Shown here: positions 1 through 11,688 of the stretch, in pieces
How the letters are laid out: the number at the start of each line of letters is the position of its first letter
How positions within the stretch are numbered: position 1 is the stretch's first letter
Assembly: GCF_001905005.1 (NCBI RefSeq)
Contig: NZ_LWKZ01000012.1
Coordinates: 549,061 to 613,060, forward strand
Source of the DNA: Streptomyces sp. CB02923
GTDB lineage: Bacteria; Actinomycetota; Actinomycetes; Streptomycetales; Streptomycetaceae
Reading direction: 5' to 3'
DNA: 64,000 bases
The notes under the pieces: model-generated
The model's database searches: none
Seen by the model: the letters and a program-made list of their open reading frames with translations, nothing else
What the model was told of the DNA's origin: nothing
Translations under genes and position numbers: made by a program

Positions 1-927
1 CATCGGCAGCATGTAGAGCCCCGCGTCCAGGGCGGACAGGCCCCGGACGTCCTGGAGGTAGAGCGTGTTGACGAAGAGGAAGCCGCTGAGCGCGGCGAAC
101 GCGCAGACCGCCACGACCGTCGCCCCGCTGAACGGCGCGCTGTGGAAGAACCGCAGGTCGATCAGCGGTTCGTCGCGGCGCCGCTCGTACAGCAGCAGTC
201 CGGCGAGCGCGGCGACGGCGGCTGCGGCGAAGCCGAGGATCAGCGGCGAGGTCCAGCCGGCCGCCGGGGCCTCGATGATCGCGTACGTCAGCGCGCCGAG
301 CAGCACGATCACCAGCAGCTGGCCGACCGGATCGACCCGGCGCGGCCTGGGCGCGCGGGACTCCGGCACGTACCGCATGGTCAGGAACAGCGCGAGCGCG
401 CCGATGGGGACGTTGATCCAGAAGATCGCGCGCCAGTCGACGGTCTGCACCAGCAGCCCGCCCACGATCGGTCCGGCCGCCATGCTGATGCCGACCACGC
501 CGCCCCACACGCCGATCGCGCGGGCCCGCTCCTTCGGTTCGGTGAAGGTGTTGGTGATGATCGACATGGCGACGGGGTTGAGCATCGAGCCGCCGACGGC
601 CTGCACCATGCGGAACGCCACCAGGCACTCCAGGTTCGGCGCCAGACTGCACAGCAGCGAGCCGAGCGAGAAGACCACCAGGCCCGCCTGGAAGACCCGG
701 CGGCGGCCGAGCCGGTCGGCGGTGGAGCCGGCCAGCATCAGCAGCGACGCGAGGACCAGGGTGTAGGCGTCGATCGTCCACTGCATCCCGGAGACCGTGG
801 TGTCCAGGTCCTTCTGCATGGACGGCAGGGCGACGTTCAGGACGGTGTTGTCGAGGCTGACGATCAGCAGGCTCATGCAGCAGATCGCCAGAACGAGCAG
901 GCGCCGACGACGGCCGGGTTCAGGCAT
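1..927 (-). CDS. MFS drug exporter, DHA2 (14-TM) family, 3' end outside window
   Basis: Proton-coupled multidrug efflux permease of the inner membrane. The 309 N-terminal residues are present and the reading frame runs off the window edge. Visible family signatures are LDNTVLNVALP in TM1 (motif D1), ADRLGRRR in the TM2-3 loop (motif A), and a TM5 antiporter stretch with GGVVGISMAAGPIVGG (motif C). These are typical of EmrB/QacA-like transporters. The ATG at 925-927 is chosen because the hydrophobic TM1 follows directly after a short Arg-rich tail. It is divergent from dusB with a 113-bp intergenic region. Substrate cannot be read from the sequence. Confidence 0.9.
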   Translation of the reverse strand, partial: MPEPGRRRRLLVLAICCMSLLIVSLDNTVLNVALPSMQKDLDTTVSGMQWTIDAYTLVLASLLMLAGSTADRLGRRRVFQAGLVVFSLGSLLCSLAPNLECLVAFRMVQAVGGSMLNPVAMSIITNTFTEPKERARAIGVWGGVVGISMAAGPIVGGLLVQTVDWRAIFWINVPIGALALFLTMRYVPESRAPRPRRVDPVGQLLVIVLLGALTYAIIEAPAAGWTSPLILGFAAAAVAALAGLLLYERRRDEPLIDLRFFHSAPFSGATVVAVCAFAALSGFLFVNTLYLQDVRGLSALDAGLYMLPM

Positions 928-1040
928 AGATGAACGTTACAACGAGTGGGGACGGACGACCCTGGCGAGGTCGCCGGGCGGGTGCGCGACAATGGGAGGT
1001 CGCCTCTCCTCCCGCCGACCCCGAAGGAAACCCGCTCCTC

Positions 1041-2168
1041 ATGACTCAGCTGCAGATCGGCCCGCACGCGGTGCAGCCGCCCGTGGTCCTCGCGCCGATG
1101 GCCGGGATCACCAACGCCCCCTTCCGGACCCTGTGCCGGGAGTTCTCGGGCGGCAAGGGCCTGTTCGTCAGCGAAATGATCACGACGCGGGCGCTGGTCG
1201 AGCGCAACGAGAAGACCATGCAGCTGATCCACTTCGACGAGACGGAGAAGCCGCGCTCCATCCAGCTCTACGGCGTCGACCCGGACACCGTCGGCAAGGC
1301 CGTCCGCATGATCGCCGAAGAGGACCTGGCCGACCACATCGACCTGAACTTCGGCTGCCCGGTGCCGAAGGTGACCCGCAAGGGCGGCGGCTCGGCTCTC
1401 CCGTACAAGCGCCACCTGCTGCGTTCCATCCTGCGCGAGGCGGTGACCCACGCGGGCGACCTGCCGGTCACGATGAAGATGCGCAAGGGCATCGACGACG
1501 ACCACATCACCTACCTCGACGCGGGCCGGATCGCGGTCGAGGAGGGCGTCACGGCCATCGCGCTGCACGGCCGGACCGCGGCCCAGCACTACGGCGGCAC
1601 GGCGGACTGGGACGCCATCGCACGCCTGAAGGAGGCCGTGCCGGAGATCCCGGTGCTGGGCAACGGGGACATCTGGTCGGCGGACGACGCGCTGCGGATG
1701 GTGCGCGAGACCGGCTGTGACGGTGTGGTCGTGGGGCGCGGCTGCCTGGGTCGGCCGTGGCTGTTCGGCGACCTGGTGGCCGCCTTCGAGGGCACGGGTA
1801 CGTACGCGAAGCCCACCTTCAAGGAGGTCGCGGCCGTGATGCTGCGGCACGCCACGCTGCTGGGGGAGTGGATCGGGGACGAGGCGCGCGGTGTCATCGA
1901 CTTCCGCAAGCACGTCGCCTGGTACACGAAGGGCTTCGCGATCGGCTCGGAGTCGCGCAAGAAGCTGGCAATCGCCTCGTCGCTGGACGAACTGGATGCT
2001 CTGATGAGCGATCTCGATCTCGACCAGCCGTGGCCCGCGGGTGCGGACGGACCGCGAGGCCGCACATCTGGCCGGAACCGGGTGGTCCTGCCGGACGGCT
2101 GGCTCGACGACCCGTACGACCGCGCGGGCGTCACGGCCGACGCGGAACTGGACACTTCGGGCGGCTGA
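1041..2168 (+). CDS. dusB: tRNA-dihydrouridine synthase
   Basis: FMN-dependent reduction of specific uridines in tRNA to dihydrouridine in the cytosol. The 375-residue protein carries the Dus signature: APMAGITNAPFR near residues 18-29 (FMN-binding start of the TIM barrel), NFGCPVPKVTRKGGGSAL with the catalytic Cys106, MKMRKGID and LHGRTAAQHYGG (substrate and phosphate contacts), then GNGDIW and VVGRGCLGRPW at the C-terminal side of the barrel. The ATG at 1041 follows a GAAGGA ribosome-binding site at 1023-1028. Upstream in-frame starts would add a sequence unlike the family. Length is normal for actinobacterial DusB. Confidence 0.95.
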   Translation: MTQLQIGPHAVQPPVVLAPMAGITNAPFRTLCREFSGGKGLFVSEMITTRALVERNEKTMQLIHFDETEKPRSIQLYGVDPDTVGKAVRMIAEEDLADHIDLNFGCPVPKVTRKGGGSALPYKRHLLRSILREAVTHAGDLPVTMKMRKGIDDDHITYLDAGRIAVEEGVTAIALHGRTAAQHYGGTADWDAIARLKEAVPEIPVLGNGDIWSADDALRMVRETGCDGVVVGRGCLGRPWLFGDLVAAFEGTGTYAKPTFKEVAAVMLRHATLLGEWIGDEARGVIDFRKHVAWYTKGFAIGSESRKKLAIASSLDELDALMSDLDLDQPWPAGADGPRGRTSGRNRVVLPDGWLDDPYDRAGVTADAELDTSGG

Positions 2169-2302
2169 GCCGCAAACGGGGCGCGCGCGGCCGCATCGGG
2201 GCGCGCGCCACCGCGCCGGGGTGCGGCCGCGGGGGTGGCGGCAGGTCCGATTCCGGGTCCGCATGCCGGGATCGGGGGCGGCACAACGGCGTGATTCTCG
2301 CC

Positions 2303-2317
2303 ACCCCTGATAGGGGT
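2303..2317. promoter_or_regulatory. Inverted repeat upstream of ppdK
   Basis: Perfect hyphenated dyad with 6-bp arms ACCCCT and AGGGGT around GAT. It sits in the 450-bp gap between dusB and ppdK, about 300 bp before the ppdK start. No coding region with Streptomyces-like codon bias is seen in this gap. It could be an operator or a small stem-loop; function is unknown. Confidence 0.4.
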
Positions 2318-2362
2318 CGCGCTCAGATGAGCATTTCGCGGGGGAGTGCACCTCTCCAATCA

Positions 2363-2379
2363 GTGGCACTGGGTGCCAC
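2363..2379. promoter_or_regulatory. Operator-like dyad upstream of ppdK
   Basis: Perfect 7+3+7 dyad: arms GTGGCAC and GTGCCAC around TGG. It is 240 bp upstream of ppdK and about 45 bp downstream of the ACCCCT/AGGGGT repeat. The size and spacing fit a dimeric repressor or activator site. No regulator gene next to it suggests which one. Confidence 0.45.
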
Positions 2380-2618
2380 CACTCTGGCGTTCGCATGATC
2401 AAGCAAAGGTTGCGCCCCGTAGTCGTTCGGCGCCCTCGTGCTCGCTGTGCGCCACCTTGTCTTCATGACTTGAAGCCACCTCTCCGGCCGCCGCGACTTT
2501 CGATCTGCTGGCAGGCGGGGGGTTACGGGCGTATGTCGACCGAGTGGACGTACCCAGACGCCTTCGATCTGGGTATGTTCCTCGCCGTCAGGGCAGCCGT
2601 CGGCGAGGAGTCAGTCCC

Positions 2619-5357
<2,739 letters not shown>

Positions 5358-5440
5358 CGCTTCAACAACCCAACGGCCAACCGGAGTTGGCGCCAGGAAA
5401 CCTCAACCCTCAACCCCTGGCTACGACTCCGGAACCCGAC

Positions 5441-5479
5441 GAGGGCGGCACCTGTGCGGAGGTGCCGCCCTCGCTTTTC
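5441..5479 (+). terminator. Rho-independent-type terminator after ppdK
   Basis: A 13-bp perfect stem (arms GAGGGCGGCACCT and AGGTGCCGCCCTC, 6-nt loop) followed by GCTTTT. It lies 84 nt after the ppdK stop. The rest of the 398-bp gap to the next gene shows no credible coding sequence; the stretch 5560-5750 is unusually AT-rich for this genome and probably holds the next promoter. Confidence 0.85.
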
Positions 5480-5755
5480 TCCGGACTCCCCCCTCGGGAG
5501 CTGCCGTCAGCCATGTCGGCCTGGTTGACGGCCTTCCACGGCAAATGCTGAGCGGTCGGTTATTGCCTCGTCACCCCCCACGGGATCGAGCAATCCGTTC
5601 CATTCGCACTGCCGTCGAATTGAGTTACAGCTTTCCGTGGACGGTGTGTTGGCGCGACCCCTTTCAACTCTGGCCAAAAGGGCATGGTGACAGGCTGTGT
5701 CTGCGTGCATACTCAGATGGCCGGGGGTCGACTAGGAAGCATTGGTGGGGGTTCG

Positions 5756-6859
5756 GTGCTACGCGTCCATTTCAGTGGACCGGATCTGGCCCGGGTGCGC
5801 ATCGCCGCGCGCCCTGACGTGCTGTGGGAGACCGTTTTAAGTTTTCACCGACTACGCGACCGGCGGCCCGGCGCGGCCTTCGGCAAATGGCGCTCCGAGG
5901 CGCGTTGCAGGTTGAATGGTGAAACACGGCTGCTGGCGCCACTCGTTCCCACGCGCGGCTATTTTCCGGATTTCCTGACGCCGCCGGAGGGGCTGCTCGG
6001 CATCGACGAAGGGCTGGCGGCGCTCCGCGCAACCCCGCCCGCCCGACTGCACGCCGAACTTTCGAAGCTGCCGGCGACCCGGCCGCTGCCCACCTGGCTG
6101 CGGGAGCTGAGCGAGGGCGATTCCGCGGCGCTCGGCCGGCTCACCGGAGCGCTCCAGAGCTATTACGAGAACGCCGTCGCGCCGTACTGGCCGCGGCTCC
6201 AGGCCCGTATCGAAGCCGACCGCGCCGCCCGCGGCCGGGCGCTCCTGGACGGCGGCGCGGACCATCTGCTCGCCTCGCTGCCGCCGACCATGCGCTGGCG
6301 GCCGCCCGTCCTGGAAGTGGACTACCCGGTGGACCGCGACCTCTTCCTGAACGGGCGGGGCCTGCTTCTGCTGCCGTCGTACTTCTGCCGCCGTACGCCC
6401 GTCACCTTCTGCAACCCCGACCTCACGCCCGTCCTCGTCTACCCCCTCGAACACCCCGCGCCCCGCGTCATGCCGACGGTCGCGCCCGCCCACTCGCTGG
6501 GCAAGCTGGTCGGCCGGACCCGCTCGGCGATCCTGCACGGCGTGGGCGGCGGCTGTACGACGAGCGAACTGGCGCGGCGCGTCGACGTTTCACTGGCCTC
6601 GGCCAGCCAGCACGCGACGGTACTGCGGGACGCGGGGCTGCTGCTGACGCTGCGTCACGGCAACGCCGTACTGCACACGTTGACGCCGCTGGGGGCGGCG
6701 CTGCTGCGGGGCGGCCCCGAGGTGGACGTCCGCGGCGTGGACACCCGGGGGCTGGAGATCTCGGCGCTGGAGGCGCGGGAGGTGGCGGCCCGGGAGGTGG
6801 AGATCCGGGAGATCCGGGAGGTGGGGGTGCGGGTGCCGGGGGCCGGAGCTGTGCAGTAA
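5756..6859 (+). CDS. ArsR-like winged-helix transcriptional regulator with a DUF5937-type N-terminal region, contains a TTA codon
   Basis: Predicted cytosolic DNA-binding regulator of 367 residues. The N-terminal two thirds (LRVHFSGPDLARVRIAARPD then WETVLSFHRLR) resemble a large Streptomyces regulator class with a DUF5937-type domain. Residues about 265-335 form an ArsR-type winged helix (TTSELARRVDVSLASASQHATVLRDAGLL). The last 45 residues are a low-complexity EVxxR/VDxRG tail. The GTG at 5756 fits the conserved family start. Residue 28 is a TTA leucine codon (5837-5839), rare in Streptomyces and read by the bldA tRNA, so translation may be limited to late growth or development. The target is unknown; the next gene is convergent. 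Confidence 0.8.
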   Translation: MLRVHFSGPDLARVRIAARPDVLWETVLSFHRLRDRRPGAAFGKWRSEARCRLNGETRLLAPLVPTRGYFPDFLTPPEGLLGIDEGLAALRATPPARLHAELSKLPATRPLPTWLRELSEGDSAALGRLTGALQSYYENAVAPYWPRLQARIEADRAARGRALLDGGADHLLASLPPTMRWRPPVLEVDYPVDRDLFLNGRGLLLLPSYFCRRTPVTFCNPDLTPVLVYPLEHPAPRVMPTVAPAHSLGKLVGRTRSAILHGVGGGCTTSELARRVDVSLASASQHATVLRDAGLLLTLRHGNAVLHTLTPLGAALLRGGPEVDVRGVDTRGLEISALEAREVAAREVEIREIREVGVRVPGAGAVQ

Positions 6860-6929
6860 CGTTCCGGCGCCCGGTCACCGGCCACCGGCGACCGGCCCGG
6901 GTGCGCCCCCGGGACCCACGCCCGCGCCA

Positions 6930-6993
6930 GTACGGCCGGTCGTCTCGGTACGGCCGTCCGTCTCGGTACGGCCGGTCGCCTCAGTACGGCCGG
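6930..6993. repeat. 18-bp tandem repeat at the dioxygenase stop codon
   Basis: About three and a half copies of a GC-rich unit containing GTACGGCCGGTCG and TCTCG. The last copy includes the terminal codons of the minus-strand dioxygenase gene, so the repeat looks like amplification of the gene end into the intergenic space. Confidence 0.7.
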
Positions 6994-7934
6994 TCGCCCG
7001 TGATCGCCACCCGCTCGGCCACCCGCCGCTGTGTCCCGTAGTCGTTGACCGCGTAGTGCTGCGTGGCGCGGTTGTCCCAGAAGGCGATGTCACCCGCCTG
7101 CCAGTGGAACCGCACCTGGAACTCCGGTACATGGGCCTGCTGGAAGAGCAGCCGCAGCATCCGGTCGCTCTCCGCCCGCTCCCATCCCACGATGCGGGTG
7201 GTGAAGGAGGTGTTGACGAACAGCATCCGGCGGCCGGTCTCCGGGTGCCGCCGGACGACCGGGTGTTCCACCGGCGGGAACGCCTCCTGGAACGGCGCCA
7301 GCCGCTCGGCGGAGTAGAAGCGGGCGAAGCCCGGCAGGAAGTCGTGCACGGCGGTGGCGCCGTCGATCCGGTCCCGTACGTCCTGCGGCAGGTTGTCGTA
7401 CGCCGCCGCCATGTCCGCCCACATGGTGTCGCCACCGGACTCCGGGACCTCGTGCAGCTGCAACACCGCACCCAGCGCCGGACGTTCGCGGAACGTGACG
7501 TCCGTGTGCCAGACGTTCTCGAAGGTGGACACCGCGCTGCGGTCGAACCGTACGACGTCCTCGGCGTCGCCCGTCGCCAGCAGCGGATTCGTCTCCAGCT
7601 CGCCCCAGTTCCGGGCGAACGCGCGCTGCGCGGCGGAGGTGAGGCGCTGACCGCGGAAGAAGAGCACCTTCCACTCCAGCAGCGCGCGGTTCAGCTCCTC
7701 GCGCAGCGCCGGGGTGAGGGGGCGGGACAGGTCGAGGCCACGGATCTCCGCGCCGATGGTGGCGGCCTGCGGCACGGCCTCGAAGTGCTCGTACGGCCGG
7801 TCCTCCCAGCCTTCCGGGGTGCGGCGCAGGACGCGGGTGCCCTCGTTGAGGCCGTCGGCGGGGATGCGGTGGTCGCGGAGGGCGGGGGAGAAGGAGGCGG
7901 GGGCGGGGGTGATGTGGTCGGCGGTAGCCGTCAA
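6981..7934 (-). CDS. TauD/TfdA-family Fe(II)/2-oxoglutarate-dependent dioxygenase
   Basis: Cytosolic non-haem iron oxygenase of 317 residues, related to taurine dioxygenase. The facial triad is visible: NVWHTD (His and Asp) near the middle and NRATQHYAVND (distal His) near the C-terminus, with the 2-oxoglutarate-binding Arg in RRVAERVAI. A TTG start at 7934 is chosen because AGGAGGA lies 4 nt upstream (7939-7945). The upstream in-frame ATG would add a Pro-rich stretch without a ribosome-binding site. The substrate could be a sulfonate or another small acid; the neighbours do not settle it. Confidence 0.88.
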   Translation of the reverse strand: MTATADHITPAPASFSPALRDHRIPADGLNEGTRVLRRTPEGWEDRPYEHFEAVPQAATIGAEIRGLDLSRPLTPALREELNRALLEWKVLFFRGQRLTSAAQRAFARNWGELETNPLLATGDAEDVVRFDRSAVSTFENVWHTDVTFRERPALGAVLQLHEVPESGGDTMWADMAAAYDNLPQDVRDRIDGATAVHDFLPGFARFYSAERLAPFQEAFPPVEHPVVRRHPETGRRMLFVNTSFTTRIVGWERAESDRMLRLLFQQAHVPEFQVRFHWQAGDIAFWDNRATQHYAVNDYGTQRRVAERVAITGDRPY

Positions 7935-8102
7935 GGGGTCCTCCTGAAAGGCGAGGAGCGGAGTGAGCGGGGAAGGAGGGCGCGGCGTCCGTACCGGCAT
8001 TCAGGGAGCCGGAGTTACGGGAACAGGCGCCGCGACCGTACGAGTGCGAAGCTGCCGCGATGCGCGGGCGCTGCTGTCGGGAGGGCCGTCACGCCCGGGT
8101 GG

Positions 8103-8243
8103 TCACCGACAGCGGAATGCGGTGGCCGGGGGAGAACCCACCCGGCCACGGCGGCGCAGGAACGTCATGCCGCGGGGCGCGCACTCGCCGTGGGGGCCGC
8201 TGAGCAGCGGCTCCGCCTCACGGAAGGTCGAGTACGTGGTCAT
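8103..8243 (-). CDS. Possible small ORF between GNAT and dioxygenase genes
   Basis: A 46-codon frame starting ATG at 8243 and ending in ...FRCR. It lies between two genes on the same strand, 50 bp after the GNAT stop and 168 bp before the dioxygenase start. A GAGGT stretch lies about 10 nt upstream of the ATG. It is not recognised. It could be a small protein, an upstream leader peptide, or chance. Nothing else is seen in the 359-bp gap apart from the dioxygenase ribosome-binding site. Confidence 0.25.
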   Translation of the reverse strand: MTTYSTFREAEPLLSGPHGECAPRGMTFLRRRGRVGSPPATAFRCR

Positions 8244-8293
8244 GGCACGCACCGTACCTCATGACAGGGGCGCGGGGTACCGGGCGGGCCCCC

Positions 8294-8740
8294 TCACCCC
8301 TTCAGCTCCTTGTACAGGTACACGTCCGCGTGTCCGCCCGGAATCCCCGGGACGCGCCCCACCTCGGCGTACCCCTGGCTCTGGTAGAAGCCCGGTGCCT
8401 GGAACGTGTACGAGGACACCGTGGCGCGGTCGCAGCCACGCCGTACCGCCTCCTCCTCGGCTGCCCGCAGCAGCTGCGTACCCCAGCCGCCCGCGCGGCT
8501 GTCCTCCCGCACCCACAGGAGGTGGATTCCGCACAGTCCGCCCCAGGTCCAGGCGGTCAGTCCGCCGATCAACTCACCCTCCGCGTCCGTCACCCGTACC
8601 GAGAACCCGGTCCGCCCGGCGTCGTCCGTGGCGGCGGCGTTGAAGGCGTCGAGCCCGTCCTCCAGGCACTTCTCCAGCCCGGGGTCGTGTCCGCCGACCG
8701 TGAGTGCCGTCTCCTGGGGCGGGGCGGTGGGATCGCTCAT
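8294..8740 (-). CDS. GNAT-family N-acetyltransferase
   Basis: Probable acetyl-CoA-dependent N-acetyltransferase of 148 residues. The acetyl-CoA-binding motif A is present as LLWVREDSRAGGWGTQLLRAAEEEAVRRGC, followed by the typical AxxFYxxxGY element (QAPGFYQSQGYAEVG). The ATG at 8740 gives normal length. The open frame extends much further upstream, but that part is Ala/Gly-rich and antisense to the esterase gene. Substrate unknown. It is divergent from the secreted esterase gene at 8877. Confidence 0.85.
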   Translation of the reverse strand: MSDPTAPPQETALTVGGHDPGLEKCLEDGLDAFNAAATDDAGRTGFSVRVTDAEGELIGGLTAWTWGGLCGIHLLWVREDSRAGGWGTQLLRAAEEEAVRRGCDRATVSSYTFQAPGFYQSQGYAEVGRVPGIPGGHADVYLYKELKG

Positions 8741-8876
8741 GCCTGAGTTCTCCCATACGGTCCCCGCGCACCGCCACCGAGTTTCCGCGCCACCGCTTTT
8801 GGCGGCCGGGCCTTCCGGGGAGCCTTCCTCATCCGGGGCCGTCACGGCCGTCCCCCACCAGCAGCAGGAGAGTGCG

Positions 8877-9788
8877 ATGATCCGAAGCCCGCGCCGTACC
8901 GGATGCGTTGTCGCGGCGGCCGTCGCACTGGCCGCACTCGGCGCGCCCGCCGCCACCGCGGACCCCGCCACCGCGGACCCCGCCACCGCGGACCCCGCCA
9001 CCGCGGACCCCGTCTCCGTACGAAAACCCCACTACGTCGCACTCGGCGACTCCTCGGCCGCCGGTCCGCTGATCCCGGCCCAGACGAGCCTGTCCTGCCT
9101 GCGTTCGAACCGGAACTGGCCGGCTGTCGCCGCCGCGCGCCTCGGCGCCGAACTCACCGACGTGACGTGCAGCGGCGCCACGACCAAGGCCCTGGCCGGG
9201 CGGCAGTTCGGGCTCGTGCCTCCCCAGTTGGACGCGCTGCGGCCGGACACCGGCCTGGTCACCCTGGCCGTCGGCGCCAACGACATCAGCCTGGGCACCG
9301 CCCTGCCGTCCTGCGTCCGGCTGCACCCGCAGTCGGCGGGCCTGGGCCGTACGTGTGAGTCGCTCTACACGGCAGGCGGCCGGGACCGGCTCGCCGAACG
9401 GATCACCCGCACGGCGCCCAGGATCACCGCTGCCCTCGGACAGATCCACCGTCGCTCCCCGCACGCGAGGGTGTACGTCGTCTCGTACGGCACGTACTTC
9501 CAGCCGGGCGGCTGCTGGCCCAGGGAACCCGTCTGGCCCCGTGACGCCGACTACCTCCAGCGCACCTTCGACCGCCTGCACACGATGCTCGCCGAGCGGG
9601 CGGCCGCGGGCGGCGCGGACTTCGTCGACCTCCGTACGCCCAGTGCCCGGCACGGTGTCTGCGTAGCGCAGGGCGAGCGGTGGATGGAAGGGCTGCTGCC
9701 GGGCTCGGCGGCAGCCCCGTACCACCCGAACGGCAGGGGGATGGCGCACGCGGGGGCGACGGTGGCGGACGCCATCGGCTCGCCGTGA
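8877..9788 (+). CDS. Secreted SGNH-hydrolase (lipase/esterase)
   Basis: Extracellular ester hydrolase of 303 residues. The Sec signal peptide is about residues 1-28 (MIRSPRRTGC, hydrophobic core, APAATA). Block I GDSSAAG holds the nucleophile Ser59, block III is VGANDIS, and block V has the catalytic His in PYHPNGRGMAHAG. Cysteines are spaced as in Streptomyces SGNH lipases and likely form disulfides. Between signal peptide and domain lie four tandem ATADP pentapeptides encoded by an exact 15-bp repeat (8952-9011). The ATG at 8877 has CAGGAG six nt upstream. Confidence 0.9.
   Translation: MIRSPRRTGCVVAAAVALAALGAPAATADPATADPATADPATADPVSVRKPHYVALGDSSAAGPLIPAQTSLSCLRSNRNWPAVAAARLGAELTDVTCSGATTKALAGRQFGLVPPQLDALRPDTGLVTLAVGANDISLGTALPSCVRLHPQSAGLGRTCESLYTAGGRDRLAERITRTAPRITAALGQIHRRSPHARVYVVSYGTYFQPGGCWPREPVWPRDADYLQRTFDRLHTMLAERAAAGGADFVDLRTPSARHGVCVAQGERWMEGLLPGSAAAPYHPNGRGMAHAGATVADAIGSP
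8952..9011 (+). repeat. Four exact 15-bp repeats in the SGNH esterase gene
   Basis: Unit GCCACCGCGGACCCC four times in a row, adding ATADP units just after the predicted signal-peptide cleavage site. Perfect identity suggests recent expansion or ongoing length variation. Confidence 0.85.
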
Positions 9789-9822
9789 ACTCCCGGGCTC
9801 CCGCGCGGTCGTCTCGGTCGTC

Positions 9823-10698
9823 TCAGTCGTCGATCCCCGACCGCTCCACCCCCGCCACGATGTACCGCTGCAACAGCACGAACACGACCACCAGCGGCGC
9901 GATCGAGACCGCCGCGGCGATGAACAGCTCGTGCAGGTTGAGGTTCTGCGCCGTGGTGAACGTGGACAGTGCGACCTGCACCGTCCAGGACTCCCGGTCC
10001 TGCCCGATGACCAGCGGCCACAGGAACGCGTTCCAGGCGCCGATGAAGACGATCGTGCCGACGGCCGCGAAGACGGGCCGCGAGTTGGGCACCACGATCC
10101 GCCAGTACGTACGCCAGTACCCGAGCCCGTCCACCCGCGCCGCGTCCTCCAGCTCCCGGGGGAAGCCCAGGAAGTACTGGCGGAATATGAAGCAGGCGAA
10201 GGCGCTGAACAGGGTCGGGATGATCAGCCCGCGCAGGGTGGAGATCCAGCCGAGCGACGAGACCAGGACGAAGCTGGGGACGAAGGTGACCGCCGCCGGG
10301 ACCATCAGCGTGCCGAGGATGGCGTAGAAGACGAGGTTCGCGTGCCGGTACGGGATGCGGGCCAGCCCGTATCCGGCCAGCGACGCCAGCAGCACCGTGC
10401 CGGCCGTCGTGGAGACCGCGATCAGGGTGGAGTTCAGGAGCGCCCGCGCCATCGGCAGGTTCGGGTCGTCGAAGACCGCGGTCAGGTTGGACCACTGGAT
10501 GTCGCGCGGGAAGAACGTCCAGTCGGGGGCGGTGATGTCCTGCTCGGTCGCCAGGCCGTTGCGTACGAGCAGGTAGAACGGGACGAGGAACAGCACGGCG
10601 AGGACGGTGACGAGCGCCGCGCGAAGCGCGCGCCCGGCCCGCACGCGGGCGTCCTGGCGCGCACCGGCCCGCGCCCGTCGCGGAGGCGTGGTCGTCAT
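9823..10698 (-). CDS. Carbohydrate ABC transporter permease (MalG-type)
   Basis: Inner-membrane subunit of a sugar importer, 291 residues with six predicted TM segments. The ATPase-contact EAA loop is EDAARVDGLGYWRTYWRIVVP near the end of the middle third. The N-terminus is Arg/Ala-rich and cytosolic. It lies 3 nt after the stop of the partner permease, as third gene of the operon (binding protein, permease, permease). No ATPase gene is present, which is usual for Streptomyces sugar importers that share MsiK. Confidence 0.92.
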   Translation of the reverse strand: MTTTPPRRARAGARQDARVRAGRALRAALVTVLAVLFLVPFYLLVRNGLATEQDITAPDWTFFPRDIQWSNLTAVFDDPNLPMARALLNSTLIAVSTTAGTVLLASLAGYGLARIPYRHANLVFYAILGTLMVPAAVTFVPSFVLVSSLGWISTLRGLIIPTLFSAFACFIFRQYFLGFPRELEDAARVDGLGYWRTYWRIVVPNSRPVFAAVGTIVFIGAWNAFLWPLVIGQDRESWTVQVALSTFTTAQNLNLHELFIAAAVSIAPLVVVFVLLQRYIVAGVERSGIDD

Positions 10699-10701
10699 CG
10701 G

Positions 10702-11688
10702 TCAGTCCTCCTTCCGGCCGAGGCCGAACCAGCGGGCCTGTACGACGGTCGCCACGGCGATGATCAGCGCCAGGATCACCGCTCCCGCGCTGCCCAGGCC
10801 GAGGTTCTGCTCCTGGCCGAGGGCGGTGTAGTAGAGGTAGACCAGCGGCGGTCGCGCGTACGGCGGGTAGCCGCGCGCGTCGGACATCAGGTTGTAGAAC
10901 TCGTCGAAGGCCTGGAACGCGTTGATCACCAGCAGCAGGACGACGGCGACGGAGGTCGCGCGCAGCTGCGGCAGCGTGATGTACCGGAGGGTCTGCCAGC
11001 CGGGCCGCGCGCCGTCCACCGCGGCGGCCTCGTACAGGCGGGGCGAGATCCGTTGCAGCCCCGCCAGGAACAGGATCATGAAGAAGCCGGCCTGCAGCCA
11101 CAGCCGGACGGTCACGATCACCAGCCAGTACCAGGGCGGGTCGGTCGTGGACAGCCAGGCGGTCTGGTCCGCGCCGAACCAGCCGAGCACGGTGTTGGCG
11201 AGCCCGAACCGTACCCCGTTGAAGATCGACAGCTTCCAGATCAGCGCCGCGACCACGTACGAGCACGCGGTCGGCAGGAAGAAGACCGAGCGGAAGAACG
11301 CCTGGGCGAAGCGCAGCCGGTTGACCATGAGCGCGAGACCGAGCGAGAGCACATACGTGGCCGGCACGATGAACGCCGTGAACAGCAGGAACGTGCCCAG
11401 GCTGTTAAGGAAGGCGTCGTCGCTCAGCATCGACGTGTAGTTGTCCAGCCCCACGAAGTCCGTCGGGTTGACCGTGTTGTGCGCGTCGAAGAAGCTGAGG
11501 TAGACGCTCCAGGCCAGCGGTACGTACGTGAACAGCGCGAGACCGATCGCGAACGGACCCACGAAGGCCCAGAACCACAGGTTCCGGTTCTGCTGCCCCC
11601 GGAGGCGGGCGAGCAGCCCGCCGGGGCGCGTGCCCGCCCCGGCCTTCTCGCCGCCCGCCGCCTTCACCCCCGCGCCCGTCCCCCTCAC
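10702..11688 (-). CDS. Carbohydrate ABC transporter permease (MalF-type)
   Basis: Inner-membrane permease of 328 residues that pairs with the MalG-type subunit. The EAA loop is visible as YEAAAVDGARPGWQTLRYITLPQL. The GTG start at 11688 overlaps the TGA of the binding-protein gene (GTGA, 11685-11688), a strong sign of translational coupling. The N-terminal tail is Gly/Ala-rich before the first TM segment (LWFWAFVGPFAIGLALFTYVPLAW). Confidence 0.92.
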   Translation of the reverse strand: MRGTGAGVKAAGGEKAGAGTRPGGLLARLRGQQNRNLWFWAFVGPFAIGLALFTYVPLAWSVYLSFFDAHNTVNPTDFVGLDNYTSMLSDDAFLNSLGTFLLFTAFIVPATYVLSLGLALMVNRLRFAQAFFRSVFFLPTACSYVVAALIWKLSIFNGVRFGLANTVLGWFGADQTAWLSTTDPPWYWLVIVTVRLWLQAGFFMILFLAGLQRISPRLYEAAAVDGARPGWQTLRYITLPQLRATSVAVVLLLVINAFQAFDEFYNLMSDARGYPPYARPPLVYLYYTALGQEQNLGLGSAGAVILALIIAVATVVQARWFGLGRKED

